From: Diphasiastrum complanatum
Lineage: Eukaryota > Streptophyta > Lycopodiopsida > Lycopodiales > Lycopodiaceae
Length of the DNA: 64,000 nt
Direction of reading: 5' to 3'
NCBI GenBank assembly: GCA_029204225.1
Contig: CM055111.1
Location: 14,877,861-14,941,860 of the forward strand
Shown here: positions 63,851 to 64,000 of the stretch, one piece after another
Layout: the number at the start of each line of letters is the position of its first letter
Numbering within the stretch: the stretch's first letter is position 1
The notes under the pieces: generated by a model
What the model was told of the DNA's origin: nothing
Database searches by the model: none
The model's input: the letters and a program-made list of their open reading frames with translations, nothing else
Translations under genes and position numbers: made by a program

Positions 63851-64000
63851 TCCACCACATCTGGACTCTTACAGCGATAACAAAGGCACTTCCTGCTGAA
63901 TCTCAGCGAACTTTGCGGCTGAATAACGGCGAACAAAGGCAGGGCGAGGAGGAACGGTAGTAGAAGAAGCCAAAGTAGGAGAAGCGATGGAAAGAGGGCG

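Overview
The window is nuclear DNA of a land plant. Two host genes with plant-type relatives and GT-AG introns can be recognised. Everything else is intron or intergenic DNA packed with decayed plant transposons (Ty1/copia, Ty3/gypsy, LINE, hAT, CACTA-like) and long CT/GA microsatellites. The species cannot be named from the sequence. Introns of 4 to 20 kb filled with nested elements suggest a plant with a large genome.

Layout. At 1-3 kb on the minus strand is the 5' end of an F-box gene of the F-box/MYND type (relatives of Arabidopsis At1g67340), with two exons in the window and a GC-richer 5' flank. Positions 3-14 kb are repeats: GA/GT tracts, a copia RNase H fragment, a long terminal repeat element on the minus strand with no recognisable coding, and tandem duplications. 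Positions 14.1-19.2 kb form one coherent unit. Two arrays of palindromic TTTTCGCAATTTTT/AAATTGCGAAAA repeats flank a broken five-exon gene resembling the plant En/Spm transposase (Transposase_24) family, so I read it as a CACTA-like transposon.

From 61.4 kb down to 21.7 kb on the minus strand runs one host gene, a DnaJ protein with a C-terminal DnaJ-X domain (dnaJ 10 type). Six exons (61236-61365, 56975-57130, 56546-56724, 47047-47127, 42064-42204, 21680-21808) splice in a consistent frame and give the X domain and the C-terminus. The J-domain exons must lie beyond position 64000. Its introns are about 4.1, 0.25, 9.4, 4.8 and 20.3 kb. The 20-kb intron holds two hAT relics, gypsy and copia fragments, a threefold 530-bp tandem repeat, a solo LTR with its target duplication, and a cluster of related LINEs. 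The 9.4-kb intron holds copia elements, LTRs with tRNA-Met primer sites and an inverted LTR pair. The right end holds copia and gypsy fragments on the minus strand.

The most interesting system is the LINE family at 32-41.3 kb. Its copies share (a) a 3'-terminal hairpin whose stem is kept by paired changes, followed by an AGACRTTAATAA-type box and a simple repeat (CT, TTC or ATTCTA); (b) 5'-truncated copies that begin at the simple-repeat tail of the previous copy, making head-to-tail arrays; (c) a C-terminal tail after the ORF2 zinc motif with two PCNA-binding (PIP-box) motifs, the first canonical in all four copies; and (d) an intact ORF1 with coiled coil and RRM-like region, not the zinc-knuckle ORF1 usual in flowering-plant L1 elements. 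No rRNA, tRNA or other RNA gene was recognised.
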